Source: an uncultured Gammaproteobacteria bacterium
Lineage (GTDB): Bacteria > Pseudomonadota > Gammaproteobacteria > SZUA-140
DNA length: 5,864 nucleotides
Reading direction: 5' to 3'
Assembly: GCA_945788675.1 (NCBI GenBank)
Contig: CALZMY010000053.1
Span: 1-5,864 of the forward strand
The notes under the pieces were generated by a model, which was not told the origin of the DNA, did no database searches, and worked only from the letters and a program-made list of their open reading frames with translations. Made by a program: the position numbers and the translations under genes. This document shows positions 4,806-5,864 of the stretch, one piece after another. How positions within the stretch are numbered: the first letter of the stretch is position 1; each line of letters starts with the position of its first letter.

Positions 4806-5864
4806 TTACATCTTTTCGATACGTACTAACTGCTCTTTTAGTTTCTCCTGCGATATGCGCATCTCACCAAGGCGCTGCTGCTCTTTGGCAACTACATGAC
4901 CTGGGGCTTTCTCCACATAGTTAGGGTTTGCTAGTTTCGCCTCACTTCTGGCCAGATCTTTAGAAATTTTTTCGATCTCTTTATTGAGACGTGCGAGTTC
5001 GGCATCTTTATCGATCAAACCGGCCATCGGGATCAGCAATTTGGTTTCACCAATCAGAGCGGTCGCTGATTCCGGAATCTCGTCGCCATCGTTCAGAATA
5101 GTGACTGACTCCAGCTTCGCCAGTGTCATCAGGAAGTCCTGATTGTTTGCCAGCCGAGTTTGATCATCAGCGCTGCTGTTTTGTAGTAATACTGGCAAAG
5201 GCTTGCCTGGTGGGATATTCATGCCGCTGCGAATCTTGCGTACACCGTTAATGAACGCTTTTACCCACTCCGTATCTTCAATTGCATCAAGATCAAGCCA
5301 CTCAATGCCAGGTTCGGGATAAGGCTCGAGCATGATGGTTTCGCCTTTATTTCCGAGCAGGGGCGCAACACGTTGCCAGATCTCTTCAGTGATATAAGGG
5401 ATAATGGGATGTGCCAGGCGCAAGATACTTTCGAGTACCTGTAGCAACGTTTGACGCGTGCCATAAAGTGCTGCGTCAGTGCTGTTATCGGAATAGAGAA
5501 TCGGCTTGGAGAGTTCAAGATACCAGTCACAGAAATCATCCCATACAAATTGATAAATACTATTAGCCGCAAGGTCAAAACGATATTGCTCAATCTGGCT
5601 GGCGACCTGTCCTGATACCTGGTAAAACCTGGAGCGAATCCAGCGATCCGGCAGACTCAACTCAACTGTTTTGTCGAGACCAATCGCTTTATCCTCGCAG
5701 TTCATCAATACATAACGCGCGGCGTTCCACAACTTGTTACAGAAGTTGCGGTACCCTTCAATGCGGTTGAGATCAAATTTGACATCACGCCCGGTCGAGG
5801 CGAGGGCAGCAAAGGTGAAACGCAGTGCATCAGTGCCAAAGGCGGGAATGCCATCGGGGAACTC
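4806..5864 (-). CDS. valS: Valyl-tRNA synthetase, C-terminal part, truncated by window edge
   Basis: This class I aminoacyl-tRNA synthetase charges tRNA-Val in the cytosol. The frame is open through the right edge, giving 352 visible residues. From memory, full-length bacterial ValS is about 950 residues, so the HIGH, editing and KMSKS regions lie outside the window. The first visible residues, FPDGIPAFGTDALRF, then LASTGRDVKFDLNRIEGYRN and NKLWNAARYVLMN, match the segment after KMSKS in E. coli ValS closely. Next comes the helical anticodon-binding domain (roughly fragment residues 50-200, with HPIIPYITEEIWQRVAPLLG). The last 70 residues (LIDKDAELARLNKEIEKI onward, with NPNYVEKAPGHVVAKEQ) form the C-terminal coiled-coil tRNA-binding arm typical of ValS. 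The codon at 5730-5732 is TTG (Leu of NKLWNAAR), an internal residue and not a start. The DUF2914 gene follows 20 nt downstream. Identification is certain. Confidence 0.97.
   Translation of the reverse strand, partial: EFPDGIPAFGTDALRFTFAALASTGRDVKFDLNRIEGYRNFCNKLWNAARYVLMNCEDKAIGLDKTVELSLPDRWIRSRFYQVSGQVASQIEQYRFDLAANSIYQFVWDDFCDWYLELSKPILYSDNSTDAALYGTRQTLLQVLESILRLAHPIIPYITEEIWQRVAPLLGNKGETIMLEPYPEPGIEWLDLDAIEDTEWVKAFINGVRKIRSGMNIPPGKPLPVLLQNSSADDQTRLANNQDFLMTLAKLESVTILNDGDEIPESATALIGETKLLIPMAGLIDKDAELARLNKEIEKISKDLARSEAKLANPNYVEKAPGHVVAKEQQRLGEMRISQEKLKEQLVRIEKM

Overview
The window reads as chromosomal DNA from a gammaproteobacterium, probably environmental and of moderate GC. The evidence is the gene order pcm, YqaA-family membrane protein, nlpD (a classic gammaproteobacterial block that usually continues into rpoS), an E. 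coli-like ValS C-terminus, and a DUF2914 protein behind valS. I cannot name a genus from the sequence.

Layout: (1) The plus-strand block 1-1896 holds the 3' part of pcm (protein repair methyltransferase), a small YqaA/VTT-type membrane protein, and nlpD (LysM plus degenerate LytM lipoprotein, divisome amidase activator). A 79-bp double-hairpin repeat sits between the last two. (2) The spacer 1897-2349 includes a 180-bp core at about 19% GC, followed by a short ORF with a good Shine-Dalgarno (2268-2333). rpoS, the usual next gene after nlpD, is absent here. (3) A two-gene plus-strand signalling operon, 2350-4334, encodes a receiver-CheC fusion protein and a PAS-GGDEF diguanylate cyclase, separated by 2 nt. 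(4) After a 55-bp convergent spacer, the minus strand carries valS (C-terminal part, running in from the right edge), followed 20 nt downstream by a secreted DUF2914 protein.

How the genes fit together: pcm, yqaA and nlpD are housekeeping genes for protein repair and the cell envelope. The middle operon is a c-di-GMP signalling module. The cyclase has an intact GGEEF active site and an RxxD inhibitory site. Its partner has a receiver domain that has lost the phospho-acceptor Asp (Ser54) and one of the acidic-pocket Asps (Ala9), joined to a CheC-type phosphatase domain that keeps only one clear ExxN site. This suggests the partner acts by protein contact or as a phosphatase on another receiver, not as a phosphorylated response regulator; that is inference. 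The most noteworthy points are this degenerate receiver, the missing rpoS, and the AT-rich spacer in its place. No RNA genes, CRISPR array, transposase or phage gene was seen.
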